A stretch of 64,000 nucleotides of DNA from Pseudomonas sp. PB106 (GTDB lineage: Bacteria > Pseudomonadota > Gammaproteobacteria > Pseudomonadales > Pseudomonadaceae): assembly GCF_009764645.1 (NCBI RefSeq), contig NZ_RWIM01000099.1, forward strand, positions 82,666 to 146,665. The letters run 5' to 3'. Made by a program: the position numbers and the translations under genes. This document shows, piece after piece, positions 8,875 to 17,467 of this stretch. Under the pieces are notes generated by a model. The model worked only from the letters and a program-made list of their open reading frames with translations. It had not been told where the DNA came from and searched no databases. How positions within the stretch are numbered: the first letter of the stretch is position 1; every line of letters starts with the position of its first letter.

Positions 8875-9843
8875 ATGACCCTTCTGGTAACGGGCGCGGC
8901 TGGATTCATTGGATATCACACGGCCAAGCGTTTATGTCGCGAAGGGCTGCAAGTCGTCGGCATCGACAACCTCAACCACTACTACGATGTGACGTTGAAA
9001 CAGGCTCGTCTGCAAACATTGCGGGCGATGGACAACTTTCACTTTTACCCGATCGACATCGTCGACAAGCCCGCACTCGCGGCGCTGTTCCAACGGTACA
9101 ACTTCGATCACGTCATCCATCTGGCTGCACAGGCTGGCGTGCGTTATTCCCTCGACAACCCCGATGCCTACGCGCAATCCAATCTGCTGGGGTTTCTGAA
9201 CATTCTGGAAGCCTGCCGACAGTTTGCGCCAGCGCACCTGATTTACGCCTCGAGCAGCTCGGTGTACGGCGCCAATCACCAGATGCCGTTCCGTGAGAGC
9301 GACCAGGTCGACTCGCCGGTTTCGCTGTACGCCGCGACCAAGCGCGCCAACGAACTGCTCGCTCACAGCTACTGCCATCTGTACGGATTAAGCGCGACGG
9401 GCCTGCGCTTTTTCACCGTCTACGGCCCGTGGGGACGGCCCGACATGGCGCTGTTCAAATTCACCGCAGCAATGCTCGAGGGCCGCGCCATCGACCTGTT
9501 CAATCAGGGCGAGATGTCGCGGGATTTCACCTACATCGACGACATCGTCGAAGCCATTTATCGATTGCACGACCAACCGCCGGCGCTTAGCGGCGAGCGC
9601 GGGACGAATCGCATCTTCAATATCGGTCGTGGCAGCCCCGTGGCTTTGCTGAGCTTTGTCGAGTGCCTGGAAGAGGCGCTGGGCATCAAGGCGCAGCGGC
9701 GGTATTTACCGATGCAGGAAGGCGACGTGCTCAAGACCTGGGCCGACGTTTCCGCGCTTTCGGACTGCATCGGTTTCAGCCCGCAAGTGCCGGTCGAGCA
9801 GGGGGTGAAGGCGTTCGTGGATTGGTATCGCGGTTTTTACTGA
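8875..9843 (+). CDS. NAD-dependent UDP-sugar epimerase, UDP-glucuronate 4-epimerase type
   Basis: 322 residues from ATG 8875, chosen because GGGAG lies eight bases upstream and the family N-terminus starts exactly there (MTLLVTGAAGFIGYH). The same frame is open upstream from 8743, but that part looks non-coding. The extended SDR fold shows GAAGFIG for NAD binding, the SSSVYG serine segment and the catalytic YxxxK (YAATKRANE). RFFTVYGPWGRPDMA is characteristic of CapI/UDP-GlcA 4-epimerases. It probably turns the Ugd product UDP-GlcA into UDP-GalA. It is divergent from the main operon, so its expression may be separate. Confidence 0.88.
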   Translation: MTLLVTGAAGFIGYHTAKRLCREGLQVVGIDNLNHYYDVTLKQARLQTLRAMDNFHFYPIDIVDKPALAALFQRYNFDHVIHLAAQAGVRYSLDNPDAYAQSNLLGFLNILEACRQFAPAHLIYASSSSVYGANHQMPFRESDQVDSPVSLYAATKRANELLAHSYCHLYGLSATGLRFFTVYGPWGRPDMALFKFTAAMLEGRAIDLFNQGEMSRDFTYIDDIVEAIYRLHDQPPALSGERGTNRIFNIGRGSPVALLSFVECLEEALGIKAQRRYLPMQEGDVLKTWADVSALSDCIGFSPQVPVEQGVKAFVDWYRGFY

Positions 9844-9859
9844 GTCTGAATCTGGCGCC

Positions 9860-10069
9860 TCAATGCAGCGTGACGACCCGCCGGCTTTCGCCAATGCGGA
9901 TTCGGTCGAGCGCGTGGTTCAGTGCGTCCAGCGCATCGATCAGAGCCTTGGCTTCTGCTTCCCGACCTTCGCCCCAGAGGCGCTCGGCCATTTTGTTCAA
10001 GGCCTGGATGGAGCGTTCGATGTCGGCGGCGGTGGCGGGGGCTTCGTTGGGTGGCGATTTTCTGGGCAT
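9860..10069 (-). CDS. Small protein of unknown function
   Basis: 69 residues from the ATG at 10069 (MPRKSPPNEAPATA). A longer start at 10126 would add a stretch of unlikely composition. The protein is charged and helical, rich in Ala, Glu and Arg, with no signal peptide or cysteine. A weak CAGGT precedes the start. It ends 17 bases past the end of the convergent epimerase gene. I do not recognise the family. Confidence 0.55.
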   Translation of the reverse strand: MPRKSPPNEAPATAADIERSIQALNKMAERLWGEGREAEAKALIDALDALNHALDRIRIGESRRVVTLH

Positions 10070-10166
10070 TGAAAGACCTGTAAGTGAAAGGGATGGATGG
10101 CTGAAAAAGTGGCTAAGTGCTAGCATTCGCGACTTCGTTGGAATTTACACTCTCAAGGACCTTTGA

Positions 10167-10727
10167 ATGACTTATCTGCGCCTGCTGTTAGCTGCTGCCC
10201 TGATCGCCCTTTGCACTGGCTGTGCCACGTCCGCTCAAATCTCCGGCATGACGGTTGCGGCCGATCAAGACAAGGCAAACACCTATGATGCACAACTAAA
10301 GAATAACGTGCGGGTTTCAGAGGTAAATGGCGGGGATAAAACCAATCCGCTATGGACTTCGGAAATCGACAGCCCTGACTTCGGCGCTGCACTCAAGCAA
10401 TCGCTCGCTAACGCTGATCTGCTTGGCAACGAATCTGCCTCTTATGCGCTACGGGCGAATTTGCTGCGCGTTGACCAGCCCCTGTTCGGCCTGAACTTCG
10501 AGGTCACCAGCGAGGTGGAATACACGTTGGTGGAAGCCGTGACCAACAAGGTTGTGCTGCGTGAAATTATCCGTACGCCTTTTACAGCGGGTTTCGGTGA
10601 TTCCGTCATTGGCGTCAAGCGTCTGCGCCTGGCCAACGAGGGCTCCGCTCGCGTGAACATCATCGCCATGCTCAAGCGCCTCAGCGACCTGAAAATGGAA
10701 GCCAAACAGGTTTCGTTGAAGAACTAG
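10167..10727 (+). CDS. Putative lipoprotein of unknown function
   Basis: 186 residues. The N-terminus is a lipoprotein signal: positive MTYLR, hydrophobic LLLAAALIAL, lipobox CTGC with the lipidated cysteine near residue 19. The mature part contains LFGLNFEVTSEVEYTLVEA and the middle looks beta-rich. No catalytic motif is seen. It stands alone between the convergent/divergent small gene and an EamA exporter, with a strong hairpin terminator downstream at 10885. Function unknown. Confidence 0.7.
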   Translation: MTYLRLLLAAALIALCTGCATSAQISGMTVAADQDKANTYDAQLKNNVRVSEVNGGDKTNPLWTSEIDSPDFGAALKQSLANADLLGNESASYALRANLLRVDQPLFGLNFEVTSEVEYTLVEAVTNKVVLREIIRTPFTAGFGDSVIGVKRLRLANEGSARVNIIAMLKRLSDLKMEAKQVSLKN

Positions 10728-10884
10728 GCGATTCCGCAATGGCAGGATGGGCAGCTTGCCGGTTGCGGGTTGATGCGCACGGCACGGTTGTTGTTCGACG
10801 GCTTCGTGTGCATTCCTTCGGCGGTGTGGAGCGCTGCAGCAGTGGGTTGATGCCTGGTTGGGAACAGGCAAACCTCAGAAACGC

Positions 10885-10910
10885 CAAAGCCCCGAATAAG
10901 CGGGGCTTTG
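10885..10910. terminator. Bidirectional intrinsic terminator
   Basis: Perfect 10-bp inverted repeat (CAAAGCCCCG / CGGGGCTTTG) with a six-base loop, flanked by A and T residues on each side. It lies between the lipoprotein gene and the convergent EamA gene and could serve both. Confidence 0.8.
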
Positions 10911-10933
10911 TCGTAGATGCTATCGGGTGATTC

Positions 10934-11893
10934 TCAGGCCGCAGCTTTGGCATCCGCCTTGATAGCTGTTTTGCGATACGTCAGCAGCACGATGCCGGTC
11001 ACCACAATCACCCCGCCGAGAATCTGCCCCGCACCGAGCATTTGATCCAGCACGATCCAGCCCATCAGCAACGTCGCCAATGGCTCGATGTTCATGACCG
11101 GCGCGTTGCGAGGCATGTCCAGGCGGGGCACGGAAATGAACAGCACGATAAAACCGGTGCCGTAGAGCACCACCAACGTGGCGAGGGCCAGCCATCCGGT
11201 TGAGCTTGCGGGCAGATTCAGGCCGCCGGGCAGGGCGCCGGTCAGTCCCGCCAGATTGACGCTGCTGAAGACGATGAAAATGGTCAAGAGGCTGCGCGCC
11301 GTACCCCGTACCTGCGACAACTTGTGGTCGGTGATCCACAGTGCGCAGGCGAACACGCTGGCGGCGCAAAACGCGAGCGCGATGCCCAGCCACCATTGCG
11401 CGCCGACCTGGGTCGCGCTCGCCAGACGCCCGGGGACATCCAGCACAAACACCAATCCCAGCAGAATCAAACCCATCAATGCCGCGGTGCGCGCGGTCGG
11501 TCTCGGGCCGCCCGTCGCCCAAGTGAGCAACGCCAGCAGGATGGGAAACACGTTGGCCACCAACAGCGCCACCGCCACCGGAACGCGAGCGACGGCGGAA
11601 TACAGGCACAGGCTCTGCGCGGTAATCAGCAAACCCAACAGCAATTGCCAGCGCCAGGCGCCTGCTGGCAAGCGCAGGCTTTGTCTTTGCCACAGCACGA
11701 GGATGGCGAGCACCAGCAAGGTCCCGCCAGAACGCAGCAAAATCGCCAGCAACACACCGGCGCCATCATCAAAAGCGACTCGCGCCGCGACATGATTGCC
11801 GGCGAACGCACAGCCCATGCATAAAAGAATGATCACCGCGAGGTGACGGGGGAACGGCGGCGGTACGGTTTGCGCAACGGTAGGACGGGACAT
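10934..11893 (-). CDS. EamA/DMT-family transporter
   Basis: 319 residues from ATG 11893 (MSRPTVAQTV); the frame is open to 11959, but GAGAAC sits well placed before 11893. About ten hydrophobic helices arranged as two EamA repeats, the first starting VIILLCMGCAFAGNHVAAR, the second around WWLGIALAFCAASVFACALW. Family members export metabolites or amino acids at the inner membrane; the substrate cannot be told here. Single gene, ended by the hairpin at 10885. Confidence 0.85.
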   Translation of the reverse strand: MSRPTVAQTVPPPFPRHLAVIILLCMGCAFAGNHVAARVAFDDGAGVLLAILLRSGGTLLVLAILVLWQRQSLRLPAGAWRWQLLLGLLITAQSLCLYSAVARVPVAVALLVANVFPILLALLTWATGGPRPTARTAALMGLILLGLVFVLDVPGRLASATQVGAQWWLGIALAFCAASVFACALWITDHKLSQVRGTARSLLTIFIVFSSVNLAGLTGALPGGLNLPASSTGWLALATLVVLYGTGFIVLFISVPRLDMPRNAPVMNIEPLATLLMGWIVLDQMLGAGQILGGVIVVTGIVLLTYRKTAIKADAKAAA

Positions 11894-12102
11894 GGCAGTT
11901 CTCAAGCAGTGCCAGGCCATGCGGCATGGCGGAGGAATTTTTATTATGTTGTCGTACAACTGCGCCCGTTTTTACCGCATTGGGCACCGGCGGGCAAGTC
12001 AGGTTTTGATGGCGAGGCCGGAAGAAGGCGTGTTGAGGGCGTTTGCAGGGGGGGCAGATTTAGGTATGGAGATCGTATGACTGTGCACGCGTGCGCGGCG
12101 AG

Positions 12103-12136
12103 CCAGCCCTGCGCTCTGCGCAGGGCTGGTTTCTTT
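12103..12136. terminator. Strong hairpin downstream of the cytochrome gene
   Basis: Perfect 12-bp stem (CCAGCCCTGCGC / GCGCAGGGCTGG) with a three-base loop, just past the end of the leftward cytochrome gene. The pyrimidine tail (TTTCTTT) is on the plus strand, so as a leftward terminator it lacks a T run. It probably stabilises or ends the aldehyde dehydrogenase transcript. Confidence 0.5.
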
Positions 12137-12146
12137 ACGGCGCTGT

Positions 12147-13499
12147 CTAACGCATGTGCAAGATGATCGGGCTGCTGCTGGCCGGATCGGTGTGCTCGCG
12201 CAGTTTGCCAACTGCCTGTGCCTCGACCGCACTGCCGTGATTGCCCCAGGTGCTGCGCATGAAGGTCAGGACTTCGGCGATCTGCTGATCCGACAATTGC
12301 TCGCGGAATGCCGGCATGCGGTAGGCGTCCGGCACACCGGCAGCCACGATACGCTGCGAACCATTGAGGGTGATGTTGATCGCCGAGGCGCTCTCCTTGG
12401 CCAATGCCGAGGTCGCGCCGGCCAGCGGCGGCATCCATTCTGATTGACCTTTGCCGTCCAGCCCGTGGCAAGAGGCACAGCGTGTCACGTAGGTGTGCCC
12501 ACCCGGTGAATCCAGACGCGTCGCTGCCGAAGCCTCCTGGTATTGCCACGGCTGGCCGTCGCGCTGCGAGTCGCCGGGCAACGACTTCAGATAGCGGGCA
12601 ATGGCCGTCAGGTCTTCGTCGCTCATGAACTGCGTGGAGTTGTTGAACGCTTCGGTCATCGAGCCGTAGACCACCGCATGTTTGTTGCGTCCGGTCTGGA
12701 GGAACTGCACGATCTCCGGCTCGCTCCAGCGACCCAAGCCGGTGTTGTGGTCATCGCGCAGGCTCGGCGCGTACCAGCCATCGAGGAGGGCACCCGCGAG
12801 GAATGGTGTGCCGGATTCGTCCAGTGCTTTTTCGTTGAACGCCAGACCCCGCGGCGTATGACAACTGCCGCAGTGCCCGGCGCCCTGCACGAGGTAAGCG
12901 CCCCGATTCCACAAGGGGTCCTGCGACGACGTGGCCACATAAGGCTCGGCGTCGACAAACACGCCGTTCCACAAAGCAATCGGCCAACGCAGATTCAACG
13001 GCCAGGGAATTGCACTCGGGATGTTCGCCTGCTTCACCGGCGCCACGCCTTTCATGAAGAATGCATACAGCGCACGCACGTCGTCGTCACTGAGTTTGGC
13101 ATAGGAAGGATAGGGCATCGCCGGGTACAAACGGCGACTCTCGGGTGCTACGCCATGGCGCACGGCACGGTCAAAGTCCGCCAGGCTGTAGGCGCCAATC
13201 CCGGTTTCAGTGTCCGGTGTGATGTTGGTCGCGTGGATCGCGCCCAACGGTGTGGCCATCTCCAGCCCACCGGCGAATGGGGCGCTGCCCGGCACGCTGT
13301 GGCAGGCCACACAATCGCTGAGACGGGCAACGTATTCGCCGCGCGCGATCAGCGCCGGGTCGATGTCGGCCGCAGTCAACGTGTTCTCTTCAAAATGCGA
13401 GACAGGCTCGCGCGTGACATACCAGGCCAGCAGGCCTGCCGCGACCAGGCACGGCACCGCCAGCCAGCCAGCGGTTCTTGCGAATCGGCTGTTATTCAT
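12147..13499 (-). CDS. Triheme cytochrome c subunit of a periplasmic aldehyde/alcohol dehydrogenase
   Basis: 450 residues with an N-terminal membrane anchor or signal (GWLAVPCLVAAGLLAWYV). Three CxxCH heme sites are visible: CVACH (near 64), CGSCH (near 210) and CASCH (near 337), each followed by a methionine ligand region. This is the three-heme architecture of the electron-transfer subunit in membrane-bound alcohol and aldehyde dehydrogenases, passing electrons to ubiquinone. It follows the molybdenum subunit by 17 bases, so the three genes form one operon and one complex. Confidence 0.88.
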   Translation of the reverse strand: MNNSRFARTAGWLAVPCLVAAGLLAWYVTREPVSHFEENTLTAADIDPALIARGEYVARLSDCVACHSVPGSAPFAGGLEMATPLGAIHATNITPDTETGIGAYSLADFDRAVRHGVAPESRRLYPAMPYPSYAKLSDDDVRALYAFFMKGVAPVKQANIPSAIPWPLNLRWPIALWNGVFVDAEPYVATSSQDPLWNRGAYLVQGAGHCGSCHTPRGLAFNEKALDESGTPFLAGALLDGWYAPSLRDDHNTGLGRWSEPEIVQFLQTGRNKHAVVYGSMTEAFNNSTQFMSDEDLTAIARYLKSLPGDSQRDGQPWQYQEASAATRLDSPGGHTYVTRCASCHGLDGKGQSEWMPPLAGATSALAKESASAINITLNGSQRIVAAGVPDAYRMPAFREQLSDQQIAEVLTFMRSTWGNHGSAVEAQAVGKLREHTDPASSSPIILHMR

Positions 13500-13516
13500 G
13501 GACGCTCCGGCGCTGA

Positions 13517-15772
13517 TCAGGTGAATGTGTGTCGGCTCAGGGGCAGGCTGCGAACCCGTTGTCCCGTCAGTGTCGCCACCGCGTTCGCGACAGCGGGGGC
13601 GACCGCTGGCAACGGTGGTTCGCCGATGCCGCCCATTTTTTCCCCGCTCTCGACGACACGCACATGAACCCGTGCCATCCGCGCAGGCGGCAGGATCTGA
13701 TACAAGTCGTAGTTGCGCGCCCGAGGCTTGCCATCAATCCACACGGCTTCTTCCACGAGTGTCTGGGACAGACCCAGCGCCACGGCGCCATTGACCTGCG
13801 CCTCGACAATCGCCGGGTTGACGATGCTGCCGGGGTCAATCGCCTGCCAGATGTCGTGCACCTTGACCTGTCCGTTCTCGATCGACACCTCGGCGATCAC
13901 CGCGGTCTCCGTACCGAACGGCGAAGCCATCGCCACGCCTCTTGCACGTCGGCTGCCATCCTCGGCGGTAAACGGCCCACGCTTCCAGCCCCCTGACAAC
14001 TCAGCCACCGCCTGCAACAGCGTGGTCAGGCGCTGGTTGTCGCGCAGCAAATGCAGGCGCAGTTCTAAGGGGTCCTTGCTGCCCTTGTCGGCCAGTTCGT
14101 CGAGGAACGATTCATAGAAGAAGTCGTTGAGCGAATTACCCACCGACCGCCAGTAACCGAGCATCGCCGGACCTTTCACATAGATCTGCGCGATACGCTT
14201 GTTAGGGATCGCGTAGGACTTGCCCGACAAGCCTTCAAGCGCCGTGGGGTCGAGCTTCTCACCCTGTTTGCCGGCGATGGCCTCGGTCGGACCTTCGGTG
14301 GCACTGATCGCTTCGATTGCCAGCGGCCAGCCGTCCTTGTCCAGCGCCGCGCGGAAGTTCACCGCAGCAACCGGACGGAGCACATCACGCAAAAACTCTT
14401 CCTCGCGACTCCAGATCATTTTGACCGGGCGGCCAACGGCCTTGGACAGCTCGATCGCCTGCGGATAGGGACTGGCTGAATCGTAGAGGAAATGCCGCCC
14501 GAAGAACCCGCCCAGTAACGGCGAATGCAGGGTAATGCGCGATGGATCCAGACCCGTGCGTTTGGCGATGTCCGCGCGGTACATGTCCGGCGCCTGATTG
14601 GGCAGCCAGACTTCCAGCGAACCGTCCGGATTGAATCGGGCCAGCGCCGAAGGCGGTTCCAGCTGCCCGTGGTTCAAGTACTGGTTGTGGTAAGTGGCGT
14701 CGATTCGGGACTTGGCATCACCGAGCAGCGCAGCGACGTTGCCCTCATTCTCGTCATCCCTGGCTGGGCCCTTGTGTGCGGCGAGTTGCTTGAGCCAGTC
14801 ATCGCTGGAAAAGTCTGCCGGCATCGGCCGCACTTTGCTCTCGCTCGTGGGTGCCTGCCAGTCGACCTGAATCGCTTCGACCGCACGTTTCGCATGCCAC
14901 CAGCGCTCGGCGACCACCGCCACCGCGCCCTGCAGGCGATGCACCGAATGCACGCCTTTCATCGCCTTGACCTGATCTTCGTTGCGCAAGTTGCCCACCG
15001 TCATACCCAAACGCGGGGCATGTTGAACCGCCGCATGCAGCATGCCGTCGACCTTCAGGTCGATGCTGTAAAGCGCCTTGCCCGTGGACTTGTCGTAGGC
15101 ATCGAGACGCTTCACCGGTTTGCCGATCCAGCGGAACTGACTCGGATCCCGCAGTTGCACGCTGGCTGGATCGGGAACCGGTAGATCCATCGCGCGCTCG
15201 GCCAATTCACCGTAGGCCAACGAGCGGCCCGACGCGGCATGCACGACTTTGCCGGGTTCGGTGGTCAGTTCGCTCACCGGCACCCCCAGCTGCTGCGCGC
15301 CAGCCTGCAGCAGCATGGCGCGGGCGAGCGCACCGAGGCGGCGCATGACCGGGTAACTCATGCGCACCGACATGCTGCCACCGGTGATGCGCATGCCGTT
15401 GTCCATCACCACATAAGCTTCGCCGGGCGGCGCGGCTTCGACCAGAAACGTCGATGGGTCGGCGTCCAGTTCTTCACCGACGATTTGTGCCATCGCGGTG
15501 AACGTACCTTGGCCGCCTTCCATGAACGGGCAAAGCAGACGCACGCGGTTGTCCGGACGGATCTCCAGAAACGCCGGCACCTGCGTGCCGCGCTCGGCGC
15601 TGGCTGCTGCAGTCGCCGCCGCTTGCACGCGTGTCGAACCGAGTGGCAGACCGAAGCCAAGGACCAATGCGCCCACGGCAGTTCCGGTCAGAAAACGTCG
15701 GCGCGACACGTTGACCGGATCGTGCAGTGCGAACGCGGAGGCCTCGTGGGAAGGATCGAGACGGACGCTCAT
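13517..15772 (-). CDS. Molybdopterin-binding subunit, isoquinoline 1-oxidoreductase/aldehyde dehydrogenase type
   Basis: About 751 residues. A twin-arginine signal (VSRRRFLTGTAVGALVLGFG) marks Tat export with the cofactor bound. The xanthine-oxidase-like Mo domains follow: QVDW-type a/b hammerhead, LGGFFGRHFLYD near the cofactor loop, and GGIGEPPLPAVAPAVANAV at the C-terminus, where the catalytic Glu of the family resides. The stop of the 2Fe-2S gene (TGA) shares a base with ATG 15772; GTG 15775 is the alternative start. The likely substrate is an aldehyde or N-heterocycle. AraC-type control upstream and the cytochrome subunit favour a periplasmic aldehyde dehydrogenase. Confidence 0.9.
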   Translation of the reverse strand: MSVRLDPSHEASAFALHDPVNVSRRRFLTGTAVGALVLGFGLPLGSTRVQAAATAAASAERGTQVPAFLEIRPDNRVRLLCPFMEGGQGTFTAMAQIVGEELDADPSTFLVEAAPPGEAYVVMDNGMRITGGSMSVRMSYPVMRRLGALARAMLLQAGAQQLGVPVSELTTEPGKVVHAASGRSLAYGELAERAMDLPVPDPASVQLRDPSQFRWIGKPVKRLDAYDKSTGKALYSIDLKVDGMLHAAVQHAPRLGMTVGNLRNEDQVKAMKGVHSVHRLQGAVAVVAERWWHAKRAVEAIQVDWQAPTSESKVRPMPADFSSDDWLKQLAAHKGPARDDENEGNVAALLGDAKSRIDATYHNQYLNHGQLEPPSALARFNPDGSLEVWLPNQAPDMYRADIAKRTGLDPSRITLHSPLLGGFFGRHFLYDSASPYPQAIELSKAVGRPVKMIWSREEEFLRDVLRPVAAVNFRAALDKDGWPLAIEAISATEGPTEAIAGKQGEKLDPTALEGLSGKSYAIPNKRIAQIYVKGPAMLGYWRSVGNSLNDFFYESFLDELADKGSKDPLELRLHLLRDNQRLTTLLQAVAELSGGWKRGPFTAEDGSRRARGVAMASPFGTETAVIAEVSIENGQVKVHDIWQAIDPGSIVNPAIVEAQVNGAVALGLSQTLVEEAVWIDGKPRARNYDLYQILPPARMARVHVRVVESGEKMGGIGEPPLPAVAPAVANAVATLTGQRVRSLPLSRHTFT

Positions 15773-16227
15773 CACGCGTTCCCCTTGCCGGCCAGCTCAT
15801 GCACGGCGGCATGAATGGCGTTGTAAGTACCGCAGCGACACAGATTGACCATCGCGGCCTCGATCTGCGCATCACTCGGCGCAGGGTTTTGCTTGAGCAA
15901 AGCCGTAGCGGCCATCACCTGCCCGGACTGGCAGTAACCGCACTGGGCGACTTGCAGATCGACCCAGGTCGAGACAACGCGTTTGCCCACTTCATCGTCT
16001 TCGATGGCCTCAATGGTGGTGATCTCGCGGCCGACCACACCGGCCACCGGCGTGACGCACGAACGCACCACATTGCCGTCCACCAGTACCGAGCAGGCGC
16101 CGCATTGCGCCAGACCGCAGCCGTACTTGGTGCCGGTCATGCCCAGATCATCGCGGATCACCCACAACAAGGGCGTATCCGCATCGGCATCGACCTGATA
16201 GGTCTTTTGGTTGATTTTCAGTTCCAT
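15772..16227 (-). CDS. 2Fe-2S subunit of the molybdenum dehydrogenase
   Basis: 151 residues. The plant-type ferredoxin cluster motif is CGLAQCGACSVLVDG with a fourth Cys at VRSC; the second cluster is bound by CGYCQSGQVM and CRCGTYNAI. No signal peptide, so it probably crosses the membrane by piggy-back with the Tat-bearing large subunit. It shuttles electrons from the Mo centre to the cytochrome subunit. First gene of the three-gene operon, with GGGTGAG before the ATG. Confidence 0.92.
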   Translation of the reverse strand: MELKINQKTYQVDADADTPLLWVIRDDLGMTGTKYGCGLAQCGACSVLVDGNVVRSCVTPVAGVVGREITTIEAIEDDEVGKRVVSTWVDLQVAQCGYCQSGQVMAATALLKQNPAPSDAQIEAAMVNLCRCGTYNAIHAAVHELAGKGNA

Positions 16228-16305
16228 GGCTCACCCGCTTGATCATCGGTTGACTTGCATTGTTATGAGCGGTGACACGCGGCGAGGCGCATCAGCGTTT
16301 TTCGT

Positions 16306-17238
16306 TCAATTCGCTACTGTGCTGAGCGCTTCTGGCTCGAGTGGCTGCCCGCGCATCAGGGCGATGTCGCGACTCGGCGCGGTGCCGAACAGGCGGCCAT
16401 ATTCGCGGCTGAACTGCGAAGGACTTTCATAGCCGACAGCAAACGCCGCGCGTGATACGTCCAGGCGTTCCATCAACATCAATCGCCGCGCCTCGTTCAG
16501 GCGCATCCATTTCTGGTACTGCAGCGGACTCATGCCGGTGAGCTGGCGGAAATGATGGTGAAAGGTCGGCGCACTCATTTGCACCCGCGCGGCCAGATCG
16601 TCGATGCGCAGTGCGCCGGTGTAGTTGACCTTGAGCCAGTCGATGGCTTTGGCGATGCGATAACCCTGGCCATCGACGGCAGTGATCTGCCGCAGCCGTG
16701 CGCCTTGATCGGTATTGAGCAGTCGATAATGGATTTCTCGCAGAATCAGCGGCGCCAGCACCGCGATCCCCTCCGGTTCATCGAGTAACGTCAGCAGCCG
16801 GTCGAGCGCGCCTTCCAGTGCGCAGGACATTTGGCCAATGCCTGCGCCCGTGCCCGTTGATTGCTGGCGCTTCGCAGGCAAGCCGCTCTGGGTGATGACT
16901 TCGGCAAGCATGCCGACATCCAGTTTCAGTACGAGGCCGACGCAGGGCTGATCGGGGCTGGCAAGCACCACTTCCGAGTTGGCGGGCAGATCCAGTGAAG
17001 TGACCAGAAAACGCGAAGGCTCGTAGCAATAGCCCTCACCAGCGACCCACAAGCGCTTTTGCCCACGGGCCACCAGAATCAGGCTCGGTTCGATCATGCA
17101 CACAGCGGGGGGCGCTGGCTGGTCGCGACGAAACAGCGACAGGCCGGGAATGGATGTCGCGAAGTCACCCGGTGCGCTCACGCGCGGGTCGATGTTCAGC
17201 GGCAACGGTGATTCCTGGCGCGGGGAGGTATGAATCAT
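16306..17238 (-). CDS. AraC-family regulator with AraC_N domain (YqhC-like)
   Basis: 310 residues from ATG 17238 (MIHTSPRQES); AGGAG lies nine bases upstream, while the longer frame to 17298 lacks a site. The N-terminal domain (VCMIEPSLILVARGQKRLW) is the AraC_N type found in the aldehyde-responsive regulator YqhC. The C-terminal half has two helix-turn-helix motifs (LRIDDLAARVQMSAPTFHHH and VSRAAFAVGYESPSQFSREY). It lies 78 bp upstream of the molybdenum dehydrogenase operon on the same strand and diverges from an MFS gene, so it probably responds to an aldehyde and controls one or both. Confidence 0.88.
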   Translation of the reverse strand: MIHTSPRQESPLPLNIDPRVSAPGDFATSIPGLSLFRRDQPAPPAVCMIEPSLILVARGQKRLWVAGEGYCYEPSRFLVTSLDLPANSEVVLASPDQPCVGLVLKLDVGMLAEVITQSGLPAKRQQSTGTGAGIGQMSCALEGALDRLLTLLDEPEGIAVLAPLILREIHYRLLNTDQGARLRQITAVDGQGYRIAKAIDWLKVNYTGALRIDDLAARVQMSAPTFHHHFRQLTGMSPLQYQKWMRLNEARRLMLMERLDVSRAAFAVGYESPSQFSREYGRLFGTAPSRDIALMRGQPLEPEALSTVAN

Positions 17239-17467
17239 GGTGGGTGGCTCCTGTTGAGCGAACTCTAATCCGCCGGTCAGACGTTTCATATCCATCACCC
17301 TGCATCCTCAGAGGATCAGGCAAGCATTCAAGAGGAATGCGCTAGAGCGGGGGCAGATCGACCGGGAGAATGTGTCTATCTGTTACAGGGGCAGTGCCGG
17401 CAAGACGACAAGTTGCCCAAGCCCCTGCGCATCACGCCCCCACGCTTTCGCATCACAGGTAATTTCC

